Positions 1-12,331 are shown, counted from the first letter of the stretch. The stretch: 64,000 bases of DNA from Calendula officinalis (GCA_963853835.1 OY970820.1:79852909-79916908); one strand, 5' to 3'. Numbers and translations: made by a program. The notes: generated by a model not told the origin, from the sequence alone.

Positions 1-324
1 CAATGAAAAGGAGTATGATATACCTTCAAAGAGAAAGAGAATCGTGCGACCGAGCGTGAGCTGGTCGAGATGGTGGGTCGCCTGAGTTTGGCCGGTGATG
101 GTGTGGATTGTATATCTCTTCTGTTCGTGAAAAAAAGTAGCGAGAGATAGAAAGGGTTTGTAGTTTATGTGGAGAAGATGGTGAATAGAGGGTTAGCTAT
201 TGTGGGTTTAATATGGGGATGATATTAACAACTTATGAGGATCCGGTCGATTACACAATACGAAGATCTTAGTATATTCAAAAATATCGGATAGTTAGTT
301 GGGGAAAATAGACGTGCATCATGT

Positions 325-620
325 GAGTTCACAGCCCCACTTTTTATATTTTATTTACTATTTTACAAACTTGGGGTGAAAAACATAACAAATATTTTAT
401 AAACATTCAAACTATTTATCAATGCGTATTTAATAAACCTTATTGTGACAGTGAGTTCACAGCCCCACTTTTTACCGCATTTTATTCACTGTTTTACAAC
501 TTTGGGGTTAAAAACATAACAACTACTTTAATTAAATCTATTTGTGATCATGAGTTCACAACCTCTCTTTTACTACTATACGTTTTAACTTTTCACTTTT
601 GGGGTGAAAAACATATCAAC
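325..620. repeat. Three-copy diverged tandem repeat
   Basis: Copies start at about 325, 453 and 552, each beginning GAGTTCACA and containing TTTGGGGT(G/T)AAAAACATA about 50-60 bases later. Spacings are about 128 and 99 bp, so the copies differ by indels. The third copy is the most diverged. Confidence 0.7.
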
Positions 621-972
621 TATTTTATAAATGGTTACAATATGTATAAACGTTTACAATATCGTGATGAAAACTATTTTTTTGAAACTAGACAACGAAT
701 CCTTATGCCTGGACTAAGTTTAGATGTACATGGAAGTGCGTATATGTTACATACATAATCATTAGCTAGTTACGACTAGGCCCTGGATATGCAAATAGTA
801 CTATTGGCGGAGACCTACCCTCCCACGTTATTGATCATTTATCGGTGTTTACCGACCACGAGGAGTGCATATCTAGCACGTTTAAGGTTGTTGTTTTGAT
901 TATGGACTTAGGGTCGGCATTTTAACTCAAAGGCTTTGCAACCCTGTTGGGGGATCACCGTCTATTATGTTT

Positions 973-1254
973 CTACTACTGCTCTCGGAGCAGGCCAATC
1001 TTTGACTATTCATATTATCACACTATATTTTTGTCGATTATGACATACGAAAACTATTGTTTATACTAACGCGATTTATATCGTACTACTGCTCTTGGAG
1101 CAGGTCATTTATAACGTTATTATTATCACACTATTTTTGCCAACGATGGCATACGAAAACTATTGTTTCTACTACTGCTTTTGAGCACACTATTATTAAC
1201 GTTTTATACTATCACACTATTTTTGCCATGGATGGCATACGAAAACTTTGAAAC
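973..1254. repeat. Three-copy tandem repeat with CTACTACTGCT starts
   Basis: Units start at about 973, 1084 and 1168 with (T)ACTACTGCT. They continue through TATCACACTATTTTTG and a GGCATACGAAAACT box. Period is about 85-111 bp. Probably part of a decayed LTR-element internal or LTR region. Confidence 0.65.
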
Positions 1255-1586
1255 TATATGAACTTATTAAAACCTGTGAATTCACTCAACAATTTTGTTG
1301 ATACTTTTACTTATGTTTTTCAGGTAACAAAGCTTAGGCATAGTGTCGCATGCATTGGGAGTCCAGCATTCATTTCAAATAAGATGTCACCTTTTTATTT
1401 CATTTCTATTAAACTATGTTTTGGATTTAAACTACTATGTTTACTTTAACTTTTGGTGGCATCACTTTTATCAAACATTTATCAAATGTTGAAAACTAAT
1501 TATTGTTTGCAATGATCATATGCTTATGTATACTTGTGAAGTCGCACGCCCGTTCTTCCGCAAACCACTTTTGGCGGGGTGTGACA

Positions 1587-2687
1587 AAACATCTTTGAAA
1601 TCTTTTATATCTTAGATGTACATTTTTAATTTATTTTACACTTTCTTTTTGAACATTTAGATCTTGCAATATAACGTGACAAATAGATAAAAATGTAAAA
1701 GTAGATTAAAAATTAAAAGTTTCCTATAAAACGTTATTGCCATATATTGTTCATATGGAGTAGGTGCTTTTAAAAAAATTAAATTAAGAAGAAAGAAAAA
1801 GTTCAACAAATATAATAAAGAAATGGGCAAAATTAAGATGGGGATATGCGTTAACCACTTACCTCCACTCATCTATTTGCTTCAATTTGTAAATGCAACT
1901 ATATATTTAGACCAAAAACGTCAAAACTTTAGTGTGCAACTATGCAGTTTACCAAGTCAACCTCCGTTTTCTAAAACCCCGTTTCAAGTTTTACTAATGA
2001 ACAGTACTCCCCCAATGCTAATTGTATTATATGTTAATAATTTTATTACAAAGATTTATGGTTATGATTATGTGTTTGAAAGAAAAGAATGTGAAAGAAA
2101 GGTATAAATGTTTATAAATATTGTTTGGTGTAAAAATTGGAATGAGTATTGAACGAGTATATATGCCCCGCGCGTTGCGGCGGGTATTTTAAAACATATA
2201 TTAATTCAGAAGATGATCGAAACATCTTTGAAATCTTTTATATCTTAGATGTATATTTTTAATTTATTTTACACTTTCTTTTTGAACATTTAGATCTTGC
2301 AATATAACGTGACAAATAGATAAAAATGTAAAAGTAGATTAAAAATTAAAAGTTTCCTATAAAACGTTATTGCCATATATTGTTCATATGGAGTAGGTGC
2401 TTTTAAAAATATTAAATTAAGAAGAAGAAAAAAGTTCAACAAATATAATAAAGAAATGGGCAAAAAAATAAGATGGGGAAATGCGTTAACCACTTACCTC
2501 CACTCATCTATTTGCTTCAATTTGTAAATGCAACTATATATTTAGACCAAAAACGCCAAAACTTTAGTGTGCAACTATGCAGACTACCAAGTCAACCTCC
2601 GTTTTCTAAAACCCCGTTTCAAGTTTTACTAATGAACAGTACTCCCCCAATGCTAATTGTATTATATGTTAATAATTTTATTACAAA
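1587..2687. repeat. Direct repeat pair of about 466 bp, period about 634
   Basis: Positions 1587-2052 and 2220-2687 are nearly identical (a few substitutions and 1-3 base indels). They are separated by about 167 bp (2053-2219) containing a GC-rich hairpin: stem CCCGC at 2167-2171 with GCGGG at 2180-2184. The hairpin followed by an AT-rich tail resembles rolling-circle transposon ends, so tandem copies of a Helitron-like fragment are possible; no CTRR terminus is seen nearby. Open frames inside the repeats overlap on both strands and look non-coding. Confidence 0.75.
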
Positions 2688-2749
2688 TGTTTTTAAAGAA
2701 AAATAAGAGATGTGGGAAGACATGAGGCCTAGTTGATTATTGAGAAAAG

Positions 2750-3185
2750 TATAAACGATTTTAAAAAAAAGGATAAATTTTTTTGTATCTTTGTAAAACT
2801 CATAAATTATTTTTATATCTTTCTAAACATTATAATTACCTTCATATCATTTTCAAACTTTAAAAAAAAATTATGTTCAAAAACCTATTTTATTATTTAT
2901 TAAATCGTAATTAATAACACAATAATACATACAAATAAACATGATTTTTTATACATAATCAACAGATATATTGCATACTTATTTAATAATTACTGATATT
3001 ATAATGATTGAATAAATATTAAAATAGGTTTTTAGACATAAAAGAGAATTTTAAAAATTTAGAATGATATGAATGCAATTACAAAGTTTAGGAAGATATA
3101 AAGATAATTTATGAATTTGAAAATGACATAGATATAATTTATGAATTTTACAAAAATATAAAAAAACTATCCCTAAAAAAAACCA
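2750..3185. mobile_element. AT-rich foldback MITE
   Basis: The left arm (about 2750-2900) and right arm (about 3010-3185) are long imperfect inverted repeats. For example AACTCATAAATTAT near 2808 pairs with ATAATTTATGAATTT-type sequence near 3135, and AAAACCTATTTTATTATTTA near 2880 pairs with TAAATATTAAAATAGGTTTT near 3015. There is no coding capacity. The length of about 435 bp and the structure fit a non-autonomous DNA transposon; the superfamily is not determined. Confidence 0.6.
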
Positions 3186-4559
3186 CCATTCTAGTCCAGC
3201 TTATTATGGAAACCCTTAATACCACTTGATAGATCTAATGAGCTCAAAATCAAGCTAATTCATGGTGATTTGGTGAAGAATGAAGAAATTAGTGTGTGAA
3301 GTGTGTGTGTTCTTGGTGTATTAGTTGAGAGAGAAAGATGGAGGGAAGAGATGCTTTCAAAATGTAAACTCAATTAAGTGTGGGAAAGCTTACAATTAGT
3401 GAATGATAGATTCTCTTAAATACCTATCTCATTAATCATCATGATTAAGGCAAATGACTAGTTTATCATTTATACAATATTACACAACTAGTTCCCTAAC
3501 TATTGAATATAATATAAATGACCCTAACACTTATTGATGGTTTTTAAATCCATATACCAAAAATAATCAAACACTTACATAGTGATACCTTGAATCCAAA
3601 CACTCAAATCAAACATACCCTAAAACATTATGTCAGGAGTCTTGAGTTTAGGTTGCAGTAAAATGTGTTGGGAAAAAAAACAAATTAACCATCCCAAATC
3701 TATGTTGGCATGTCAAAGAAATGCTACTTCCTTCCATATTTGATTTTGGCCACTTTAAAGAAAATCAATAATTCAAATACTTATTACGAATTATAAACCG
3801 TATAACATTTTGTGTCTCAAAACCAACAGACATATAAAACATATTATAAGGTGTTACGACACAATTCAAAACCCAAAGGCTAATCTGGTGTTTAGTTGTA
3901 ACAACCACAAGTAACTAAACTAATCCCAAAGGCCAGCTACCCAATTTCGCCATCAACAATCATAACATAATAACATAACATACTAAGAGAAATAAATGTC
4001 AGCTATAAAATAAGCATCAACCTAGTGTTTAAAAAAGGTATACTTTATGACAAGGATATCGTTACTTCTAGACGTGTTTGGTAATAGGCGCATATGCAAA
4101 CAAACAAAAAACAAATAACGGTCGTTATTAGATGATCCATTTCTCCATTAAATTTAGGTTCCAAATCTCTCTGATTCTCTGAAAAGCCATTGAGCTTTCA
4201 AAATGACTTGGAAATTTAGCATAACTAACAGCCCCTTTTTCTAAGTTCTGTGAAGCATACGTGTAAACCAATGTCTAAGTGTCTAACTATAAAAGATGAC
4301 CCCACGAATTAAAGGACGGAAGTTTAGAACCATATAAAAAAGTATTTTTTTATTTTATTTTTTTTATTAATCAGACAACGCATATATGAATGAATCTCTA
4401 CAAATGCTTTTTCTAAATATTGGGACGATAATGGCTGAAAAGTGGGCTAAAAATGATATGGAACGTTAAAATGTAGAATTGCTGCTTTGAAAACGTTCAT
4501 TATTCTACCCAATTGACCAAGATATATACATTATGAGAGTAAGTCAATTTAAGGTTATG
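3186..4559. other. AT-rich stretch without recognisable gene
   Basis: No reading frame of note on either strand, no RNA gene signature and no clear terminal repeat. It runs from the MITE to the left LTR of the Copia fragment. Confidence 0.5.
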
Positions 4560-4853
4560 TGTTGGATCAAAAGTTGTAATAATATAATATATCAGTTATA
4601 AAATCATATTTCACACTAAATAATTTACATAAATAAAATGAATAGAAAGTGTTTCATATTCATTTAAGAATTACATATTAACAGAAATAATCTACTGCAA
4701 TCAATTATAGAATATTACCAATTAGTAATTACTGAGCAATTACATGTAATCATGTGGTAATCCCTGCAATTATTCCTTAGCTGTTACATGTATTCCCTTG
4801 TATAAATATGGACTTGATTAATGAAATAAAGCATCCAATTATAGAAAATAACA
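4560..4853 (+). repeat. 5' LTR of truncated Copia element
   Basis: Starts TGTTGGATC and ends TAACA directly before the tRNA-Met primer site. A TATAAATATGG box at 4801-4810 is a plausible TATA region. No second copy lies in the window, so the boundaries rest on TG...CA ends and the adjoining primer site. Confidence 0.75.
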
Positions 4854-5420
4854 TGGTATCAGAGCTAAGAGCTTGTTACCTGTGAATTATTCTTTTTTCT
4901 TCTTGTTGTTCACAGCCACGGTTGTTCGTTTCTACAGTCATCTTCCACGACTGTTCCTTCGATTATTTCAACAACAATTTGTCCTTTCGTATACAGCCAT
5001 TGCTGTGATTGGATAGTTTGTTGAATCATCGTATATTTGGACAGCCACGACTGTGCTCAAATCATTGATTGTATCGACTTTCTTCGCTCAATCAATCATT
5101 GATTATATCGTCGATCGTTCTTCTCGTCGATCGTTTCTAGAATCGCTAATCAGTCGCGTTTAATTCGTCTATTGACGCATCGCATAAATCATTGGGTTCA
5201 TTGAATTGCTTGATTTTTTTGTAAGTCGCTGCAATCGACCGTCCTTCAATTGCCGGACCATATCCTACGGGAGTGTGGAATTTGTTAACAGACCTATATC
5301 TCTCAACTACCCTAATAAACAAAGAAGGGCCCACTCTACTTATTGGGCAGTTAATTAGAACCCACCAGCGGGCCATCAACAACAATATACGTACTATATA
5401 TCAGTATATCATGGACCATT

Positions 5421-8345
5421 CAGAAATTGGTGGAGCTTTTTCAGCCATGTTTTTAAATAAAAGTGATGATCAGTGGTATATGGATTCCGGTGCAACATCT
5501 CATCTCATAGCCAATCTAGGTAAAATTAGTTCCTAGTGTGTCTTCTATTAAATATGTATCTGTTGGTAATGGAAATCAAGTGCCGGTTCTTAAATCAGGA
5601 CATACCACCTTACCTCACCCAAACACACAAATTCATCTCAAAGAAATACTACACATACCACATGTCATCAAAAACCTTGTATCCGTCCGCAAATTTTGTC
5701 GTCAAAATAATTTCTCTGTTTTGTTTGACCCTTATGGTTTTTCTATAATCGATTACGATACTGGAAAACACATATCCAGACACGATAGTACTAGCGATCT
5801 CTACCCATTTACCAAACCCACAAATGCTCAAGCCTCGTCGTTTTTTGCCTCATCCACTTCACCTTTTTGGCATGCTCGCCTCGGTCATCCAGGAAATAGC
5901 GTATCTGATTATCTTAATAAAAATAAAAATCACTAGTACAAAATTAGCTTTTAGCCACGGTTTTTTTTAAACAACATCGCCACAGGTTTACATGTTCGTG
6001 TGGCTAAATATCATAAATAATGTTCTAATGTTGTTTTAGCCACATTTTAACTAAATTATTGTGGCAATTGAAAATTAGATTTGAACACTTTAGCCACGAT
6101 TTAACATGATAAACGTGTCGATTGCTAGCCACGGTCATGTAGCGTGGCCATATGTCACACTTTTCGCCATGATTTTTTTTGTTAAAACGTGACATTATTT
6201 TGTGACAGTTAATACATGAGGCGAAAGACCCATATTTAGCCACATGAATCAACTACTTGTGTGTCCAAAAATTGGTATTCATACAGCCACGGTCATTATT
6301 GTGTGTCATGTGGCTATACAATAAACAATAGTCACTCAAATTTTCTTTGTCTGTGTGGCTATATGATGGATATTTGCCATACCCTAAGTCAAATCAAGAT
6401 AAAACTAAAATTATGTGTGGCCATAACCTAAATAATAGAAATGGTAAAGGTAAAATTAAAATTATGTCTCTATAATTAGTTTATAATCACCATTTAATCG
6501 TATATAAATGTGTGTCTACAAGTAGCAAATTGCCACGTTAATAATGTTAAATATGGCTAAATATTATCAGGGGTCACATGTATGTGATAACGACTTATGT
6601 GGCTAAAGGGCAAACAATAGCCATGATTAAGTGTGATACTAGTATTTGTGGGCATATGTGTTTATTAGCCACATGAAGTCGTTATTGTTGAAAGTTAGTA
6701 TACAACCACGATCATTATTGTGTGTCATGTGGCTAAAGGACAAAAAACAGTCACTCAATTTTTCATGTGGCTATAACACGATTATGACTACAGTTAAATT
6801 GATTATGTGTCTAAAAGAAACCAATTATAACGTTAATTGGTTTAAATGTCGCTAAATGTTATCCCACATTGCTATTTGTATGAAAGTTGGGGAATTACTT
6901 TCACTATAAAAAGAAATGTGCACCAACACTATGTTGAAGAAATTAAAGCTTGAGTCCCTTATGCCTTTCAGGTTTTGTGGCCATTTGAATTAAGGCTCGG
7001 TGCAATGCAATTCTTTGGCCGACAATTTAACGGTTTAACTCGGTTTTTTACTAAGGTTTGACTATCACCAATCGGGTTTGGCAGGTCAAAAAGGAAATTA
7101 TAACCATGTTGGTATTTTTTTAGTGTGGTCAAATGATATCAAAAGTCACGGATTAATTTTTTTTAATGTGGCTATAGGTTAAACTATAGCCACAATTACA
7201 AAAACCTTATGTGTCTATAAGAACTCTATGGTCACGCTCAACATAACTACATGTCACAATACATAATAGATTAGTCACATTGTATATAAAACTATGTGTC
7301 TAAAATAGGGCTTGTAGTCACCACCAATATAACGATATGTGGCTATATGGTAACCATTAGCCATAATTTACAATACATTGTGTCTCTAAAAGTAGGAATA
7401 CAACTATTGTCGTTTTAATTACATATGACTATATGGTAACCATTAGCCACGGTTTTACGCTATCGCTACACTTTTCCATATGATATGGCCACTAAAATTT
7501 AGCGTAGCCATATATGCACTTTAAAACGCGGGAGAATAGACTACACTTTGAATGTAAAATAAAACCGTGGCTAATGATTTATGGCCACAATTTTTGTAGT
7601 GGCGATTGATTTTTTTGTACTAGTGAATATTTCTTGTAAAACAGTTGATCAACTTTCTTTCTGTCATTCATGTCAAATTGCTAAACACAAACGTTTACCT
7701 TTTAAACACTCCACCACCACCACTCTCAAACCATTTGACCTTGTTCATGCCTATCTTTGGACATCCCCAATCCTTTGTAAAACCGGTTACAAATATTACC
7801 TTATCATTATCGATGATTTTAGTCATTTTACATGGGTTTTTCCAATAAAATACAAATCTGAAACTTATGATAAAATCAAAAACTTTCACACCTACATCAA
7901 AACCCAATTCACTACCTCAATCAAAGCTTTTCAATGTGACAAAGGAGGTGAATTTGACAATCACTTATTTCACAACTTCGCCACCACCGCCGGTCTCCAC
8001 ATTCGGTTTTCATGTCCACACACCTCCCAGCAAAATGGCACTGTCGAACGCATGATTCGTCGCATTAACGAACTCATGTTATCCCTCCTCACCCATGCAT
8101 CTCTCCCACCCTCATTTTGGGTTGAAGCTCTTCACACAACAACTTACCTACACAATATCCTCCCCATCAAATTACTCGCAAGCCGCACCCCCACTTCCGC
8201 ACTCTACCTTAAAAATCCCACCTGCGACCATCTCCGCACCTTTGGTTGTGCATGTTTTCCGAATCTCTCGGCCACCCACCAACACAAACTTGCTCCAAGA
8301 TCAACACCATTTATATTTCTTGGCTACCCACCACAATACCGTTTT
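5421..8345 (+). pseudogene. Copia pol fragment (protease, pre-integrase, integrase) split by CACTA
   Basis: The protease motif WYMDSGATSH lies at about 5476-5505. A frameshift near 5530 moves the reading frame, which then runs through the pre-integrase domain (FWHARLGHPGN at about 5866-5898) until the CACTA insertion. After it, from 7626, the frame resumes with the zinc-binding CHSCQIAKH and the DDE core: D in IIIDDFS, D in FQCDKGGEF, E in NGTVERM. It ends at the FLGYP box. With the CACTA and one 3-bp duplication removed, both halves rejoin in the same frame, so the pol frame was open there when the CACTA arrived. Domains after integrase are absent. Confidence 0.85.
5931..7625. mobile_element. 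Non-autonomous CACTA (En/Spm-like) transposon
   Basis: The left end is CACTAGTACAAAATTAGC and the right end is the complement of CACTAGTACAAAAAAATC. The target duplication AAT stands at 5928-5930 and 7626-7628. Both ends carry many subterminal copies of TAGCCAC(G)G or its complement GTGGCTA, spread over about 0.9 kb on the left and 0.5 kb on the right; such arrays are the known transposase-binding arrays of CACTA elements. No transposase frame exists in the 1695 bp, so mobility would depend on a partner element. Confidence 0.93.
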
Positions 8346-8751
8346 GCAGGTGTATGCTTACGGTTAGTGGGCCCGAAAGATTTAGGGCTCGGGTTTTTGT
8401 TTGTACCATGAACCCGGTCCCAATCACTTGGAGCAGTGGCCCGTTGACCCACTGTTGACTTTGACCCTGATCTTGGACCTCGAGCAGTTGTATGCGGTTT
8501 TGTGCTGGATGTAGGGCTACCAGATGTGAATTCTTCTCGAACATTGGACCTAAAAGATTACTTTTGAATTAAAAGTTAACAACTTTTTATTCATATTAAA
8601 CATGATATAAACAGAAATAAAAAAGTTAATACTTGGTATTAACCGTTCTGAGATTTGTTCTTTCTTTATCGTGAAGAAGAGAGGTATTATTCATCTGCTG
8701 AGTGGGCCCATCAATTTTCCCACCAATAATTCCATTAGCTGGCCTATATCA

Positions 8752-8752
<1 letters not shown>

Positions 8753-8822
<70 letters not shown>
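8753..8822. repeat. (AT)n microsatellite, about 70 bp
   Basis: Uninterrupted TA dinucleotides. They lie inside the intron between two exons of the truncated minus-strand gene and abut the acceptor of the 8743-8644 exon. Length is likely polymorphic. Confidence 0.95.
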
Positions 8823-8826
<4 letters not shown>

Positions 8827-9799
8827 CTAGCCCTAATATACGTATGACTTGTGGGGTATGAGAATTGATACCTGAATCCATGGGAATCATTCAACCTAGC
8901 CATGGAATCAGGAAGGATTCCTTGTTTGGTTTCCCTATATCCATCAATAGGTTTTGTTGACAGTGTGTTTGGATTTGAAGCAGTTGTTCGTTTTTTCTTC
9001 ATTTTTCCCTTTTCCCAACCATCTGCTACAATGGGAATCATTCCTTCACTCTGGGAAACATTCTTGTTTGGAACCCTATCTACATTCCCAGATGATCTAG
9101 CAGGAGTGTTTGGTTGCACCTCTAACTATATTAGTAAAATATCCGAATAAGATTCACATGAACACAAAATATTCAAAAAGGATAAAAAGATGCGAACCCT
9201 TTGATCAACCAGTGAAGTTCTGGTTCGTTTATTAGGAATGACAGTTTTACCCCTTTCTTCAACCTTTTGCTGGTCAAAGTCAAAATCATTTGAGAGGGAA
9301 TGATTTTGGGTACCCATTGGTGCACGATTCAAGAGTAAACCATCTGGTCTTGATCTCTTTCTTGAAGGAATACTTGGGAAACATTTGTTTATCACTGATA
9401 ATGTCTCACTGAAAACCTTCACACGTTCCCTGAATATATAATAAAATTATAAATATAAAAATTAAAAAAGAAAAAGAAAAAAAGAAGATACCTACCTGGC
9501 TTTAATGGTGGATTCACGCAGACCAGCTCTTAATCGTTTGAGATCATCTGAGGAATTAGGTAGTTTAAAATCACCATGTCGGTTAAACTTATGTTCAGCA
9601 TCCATTGACTTTGGGTCAAACCATAAGCATTGTAAAAAGTTAGTTACATCCACTTGTGTGACAGTTGAGGTACTTCTTGACATGCTTGGAAGTGATGACA
9701 AGATTGGATTTTCCATATTCTCACGAAAACTTGATGATCTGTCAAGTGTGTAGGACCCACCGGCAGGATGTCTTTGAAGAGGTGCAGGAGGTGCAGGTC

Positions 9800-9965
9800 C
9801 CAATTTTTATGTATATTTTATATATATAATATTAAAATTTTAAGTCAACTTAATAATTTAATGGATAAAAAATTAGAAAGTCCAAATTTTTATAAAAATC
9901 TTGTATTCAGGGGGGCCTATTTTCGTGTTTTCGCACATGGCACTTATAATCTCAGAGACGCCCCT
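9800..9965. mobile_element. Short AT-rich insertion in a coding exon
   Basis: The sequence interrupts the homologous protein between the QHGP and GSYTLDRSS parts of the minus-strand gene. Its edges are GC-rich (CAGGGGGGCC near 9908, CCCCTGGGCCC near 9962) and its centre is very AT-rich. It could be a small transposon relic or an intron without clear borders. Confidence 0.4.
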
Positions 9966-10860
9966 GGGCCCATGTTGTGCTGAGCTGTAAAATGGTCTAT
10001 CTGGAATAACAAATGATAAGTTGAATTTACCAGATGATGCCATTGCATCAGTTCAGAAACAGTTTTTGTGGTACAAGATTTGTAAACACAGTTGTGCATG
10101 ACAAGATTGTTGTGACTTGTGACACATCACATGGGCGTGAAGCCCTAATTTCCCGCTAGTAATAAAACCTAAAACTAATAAATCAAATCGGAGAGCTTTT
10201 AATAAGGCATGCCAAAAATCTGTTATTTAAGAGATCATTAACACATGCACATTTTAGTTATTTGATCAGTAATTAAATGGATTAGATGATCTTGATGAAT
10301 TTGCTAGTGGCAGTTATAAACTAAACCTTGATCCTTCTGACATAAAAAAAACATGCATTTTCACCCTCTCGTTAACTTTTAGTTCTAATGACAAGCTAAT
10401 CATTGTTTAACTTAATTTAATGGCAATTCAAAAAATAATAACTTTATATTAACACTTCCAGTAGATATTCCTACTCACACACGCAAATAAAATAATTAAT
10501 TACTGAATTAAATACAAACAAACACAAGCTAGTCAGTTCATCCAAACAGAGCACAATACAAACTTTTGATCTCGAATTTAGCTCAACACTCGCAAATTAA
10601 ATACATGCAAATTAATTAAACAGTTGTACAAACATAATTCACACAAATATCTACCCATTGAAACCCTAAAGCTGAATCGGCGCAATAAACTACTGGAAAT
10701 TACATCAATTAAGCAGGATCATTGGAGCTAAATCGGTTAAACAAAATTAATTAAACAGAAACAAGATCGAATACATAGATACCTTCAGCTGTAACTGCAA
10801 ATCGCGCGTAAAATTCGTCGTTTGAGGGTTTATACGAAGCTGAATCGGACTTTTTGGGAA

Positions 10861-10950
10861 ATTTACGTTTAGGCAATTTTGCAAATTAGGGGATTTACCT
10901 CGTTTTGTTTACTTTTTGTAAGATTCTAATTCTAATAATAATGAGATGGG
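10861..10950. promoter_or_regulatory. Remaining upstream region of the truncated minus-strand gene
   Basis: About 90 bp lie between the 5' leader exon and a MITE. No convincing TATA box is visible. The promoter, if any survives, would be displaced or overlapped by the adjacent MITE. Confidence 0.25.
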
Positions 10951-11420
10951 CAGAGATGCAAACGGCCGTACCCGTACCCGACCACTATTCTCATACCTGT
11001 ACCCGCCCCGTACTCGGCCAAATACTCATCGGGTTCGGGTTGAAAAATCTCCGCCGGTTCTATAAAAAAATTAAATAAAATATCTAAAACATTTAATACT
11101 TTTAGTTCGTTCAATACGTAATGGACTAATGGGAGACGAGTCATATTTCAACCATTATTAAATTGTGCTAAATGAGAGATTAAGAGTTGGGCTAAGTTTG
11201 AGTAGTGACTAGTGGGCTAAATTTGTATTAAAAAAATTACACAGTAATATATATATATTCGGGTCGGGTATAAACGGTGCGGGTATTATAAAACTCGTAC
11301 CCGACCCGTACCCGCTCTCGGGTATGAAATTTAAACTCATCCCCGATCCGTTACCCGTTTAGACGGGTAATAGCCGTCCCGTAAGACTCGAGTACTCGCG
11401 GGTTAAATTTGCATCCCTAG
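10951..11420. mobile_element. hAT-like MITE with CCCGTACCCG-rich arms
   Basis: The left end CAGAGATGCAAACGG and right end TTTGCATCCCTAG are inverted repeats. Subterminal arms are rich in GTACCCG and CGGGTA, with an AT-rich centre. Flanks AGATGGG (10944-10950) and AAATGGG (11421-11427) look like a worn 8-bp-type duplication. Similar TIRs occur in other elements of this window (16941, 53229, 55035). Confidence 0.65.
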
Positions 11421-11727
11421 AAATGGGTGTTATTGGTATTCTGAGATTGAAGTCGGCTTCAACAGCTCAAGCCTGCCTTTTTAAATTTTTACTTACTTCT
11501 ATTTCTTTATTTTTTTCAATTTCTTCTTCAGGTCCTCAAATACATGCATGCATAGTTAAATGTATAACACCCTAGAATCTAGGGTACTTATTGTATCATA
11601 TATTCTCATCTTTTATTTCTATTATAAATTTGAATTGTATATTTTTTTGAGTTTTTATATTACAAATCCTCCTATTACCACATGCCATTCATCTAATATG
11701 CTGTGAGATGGTGAGTCTTGTATAAAT

Positions 11728-11830
11728 ATGAAACAGTAGCAAAAAGAAGTTTATACATTGGTTATGGATAGTTATGAAACAATAGCAAAAAGAAGTTTAT
11801 ACATTGGTTATGGATAGTTATGAAACAATG
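11728..11830. repeat. 46-bp tandem duplication
   Basis: Two adjacent copies (11728-11773 and 11774-11819) of a unit beginning ATGAAACA(G/A)TAGCAAAAAG differ at one position, followed by about 10 bases of a third copy. Confidence 0.9.
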
Positions 11831-12331
11831 CAGTCTTGTTAATTTTGAGTTTACACTACTAAATAGCAGCAAAAATTCGTGTTTTATTGAAGTCACTTAA
11901 AAAAATCAAGTTTCACCTAAAGTATTAGATAAATTTTTAAAAAACAAGTTACTTTTAAGTAAACAAATTTCGTAAGTGTTACATTTAGATCTAACATATT
12001 GACTACTTGAGTGAACTTTTAAGTTGGAAAAACTTTTTAGTAATATTAGTGGAATAATATTAAAATTTAGTTACGTTATCTATTTGTTTGTAACGGTAAC
12101 ATCATAAAAACAATTCACAAAGTTGTGATATGAACGTTGCAACTTCTACAAGATGCAACTTTTACATGACGTCCAACGTAAATATTGAATTTTTAACTTG
12201 ATAGTTGAGTGACCGATAATAAATGTACTTATATCAATAGTACAGTCAAGCCTCGCCTATAGGTTGGGCGAGCTAGGCTTGTGCCCAGGCACCAAGTAAG
12301 AAGGGGCGTCAGGATTTACGAGTTAGGCTTA

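Larger units (their letters stand above)
1..1586. mobile_element. Decayed LTR-element-like non-coding block
   Basis: No gene can be supported here. The stretch is AT-rich, has only short chance reading frames, and holds two diverged tandem arrays listed separately. It ends at 1575-1586 with GCGGGGTGTGACA-like sequence, which resembles the terminal CA end of an LTR whose other end would begin TGTCACACC. I infer an old LTR or 3' internal region of a Gypsy-type element, but no coding domain, primer site or partner LTR is visible, so the class is uncertain. Confidence 0.35.
4560..8346 (+). mobile_element. 5' part of a Copia retrotransposon, truncated at its 3' side
   Basis: A 294-bp LTR (4560-4853, TGTTGGAT...AATAACA) is followed at once by a primer binding site TGGTATCAGAGC (4854-4865), complementary to the initiator methionine tRNA. 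Then come a leader, a small remnant of gag, protease, GAG-pre-integrase and the integrase core. The element stops at about 8346, just after the integrase C-terminal FLGYP box, and joins intron sequence of a host gene. RT, RNase H and the 3' LTR are missing. A CACTA element interrupts it at 5931-7625. It is non-functional. Confidence 0.85.
8362..10860 (-). pseudogene. 5' part of an AT2G19390/AT4G29790-like nuclear-protein gene, truncated
   Basis: Exons on minus can be traced by plant homology and splice sites. A 5' leader exon has its donor at 10783 (CTGAAG|GTATC). The first coding exon has its ATG at 10043 (starts MASSGKFNL, runs DRPFYSS). Then come about 9800-9496 (MENPILSSLPSMSRSTSTVT), 9429-9198 (FPSIPSRKRSRPDG, PNKRTRTSLVD), 9125-8872 (DGWEKGKMKKKR, KPIDGYRE), 8743-8644 (DKERTNLRT) and 8549-8362 (ARGPRSGS, APSDWD). 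These match the order in the uncharacterised Arabidopsis family, a long basic, probably nuclear protein. About 165 bp of AT-rich sequence with an in-frame stop separates the first two coding parts. The 8549-8362 block is not in phase with the exon before it. The gene ends in an intron against the Copia fragment, so the 3' half is missing. A decaying 5' fragment is most likely. Confidence 0.7.

Noticed and set aside
325..1254. CRISPR-like array
   Set aside because: Only three diverged copies with unequal spacing in plant nuclear DNA; a simple tandem repeat.
1657..2706. Paired frames of 67-94 codons on both strands in the direct repeats
   Set aside because: They overlap one another and differ between the two copies by frame-changing indels.
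8311..8544. Separate minus-strand protein of 77 residues at the Copia junction
   Set aside because: The conserved reading (ARGPRSGS, APSDWD) is in another frame, as an exon of the truncated gene.
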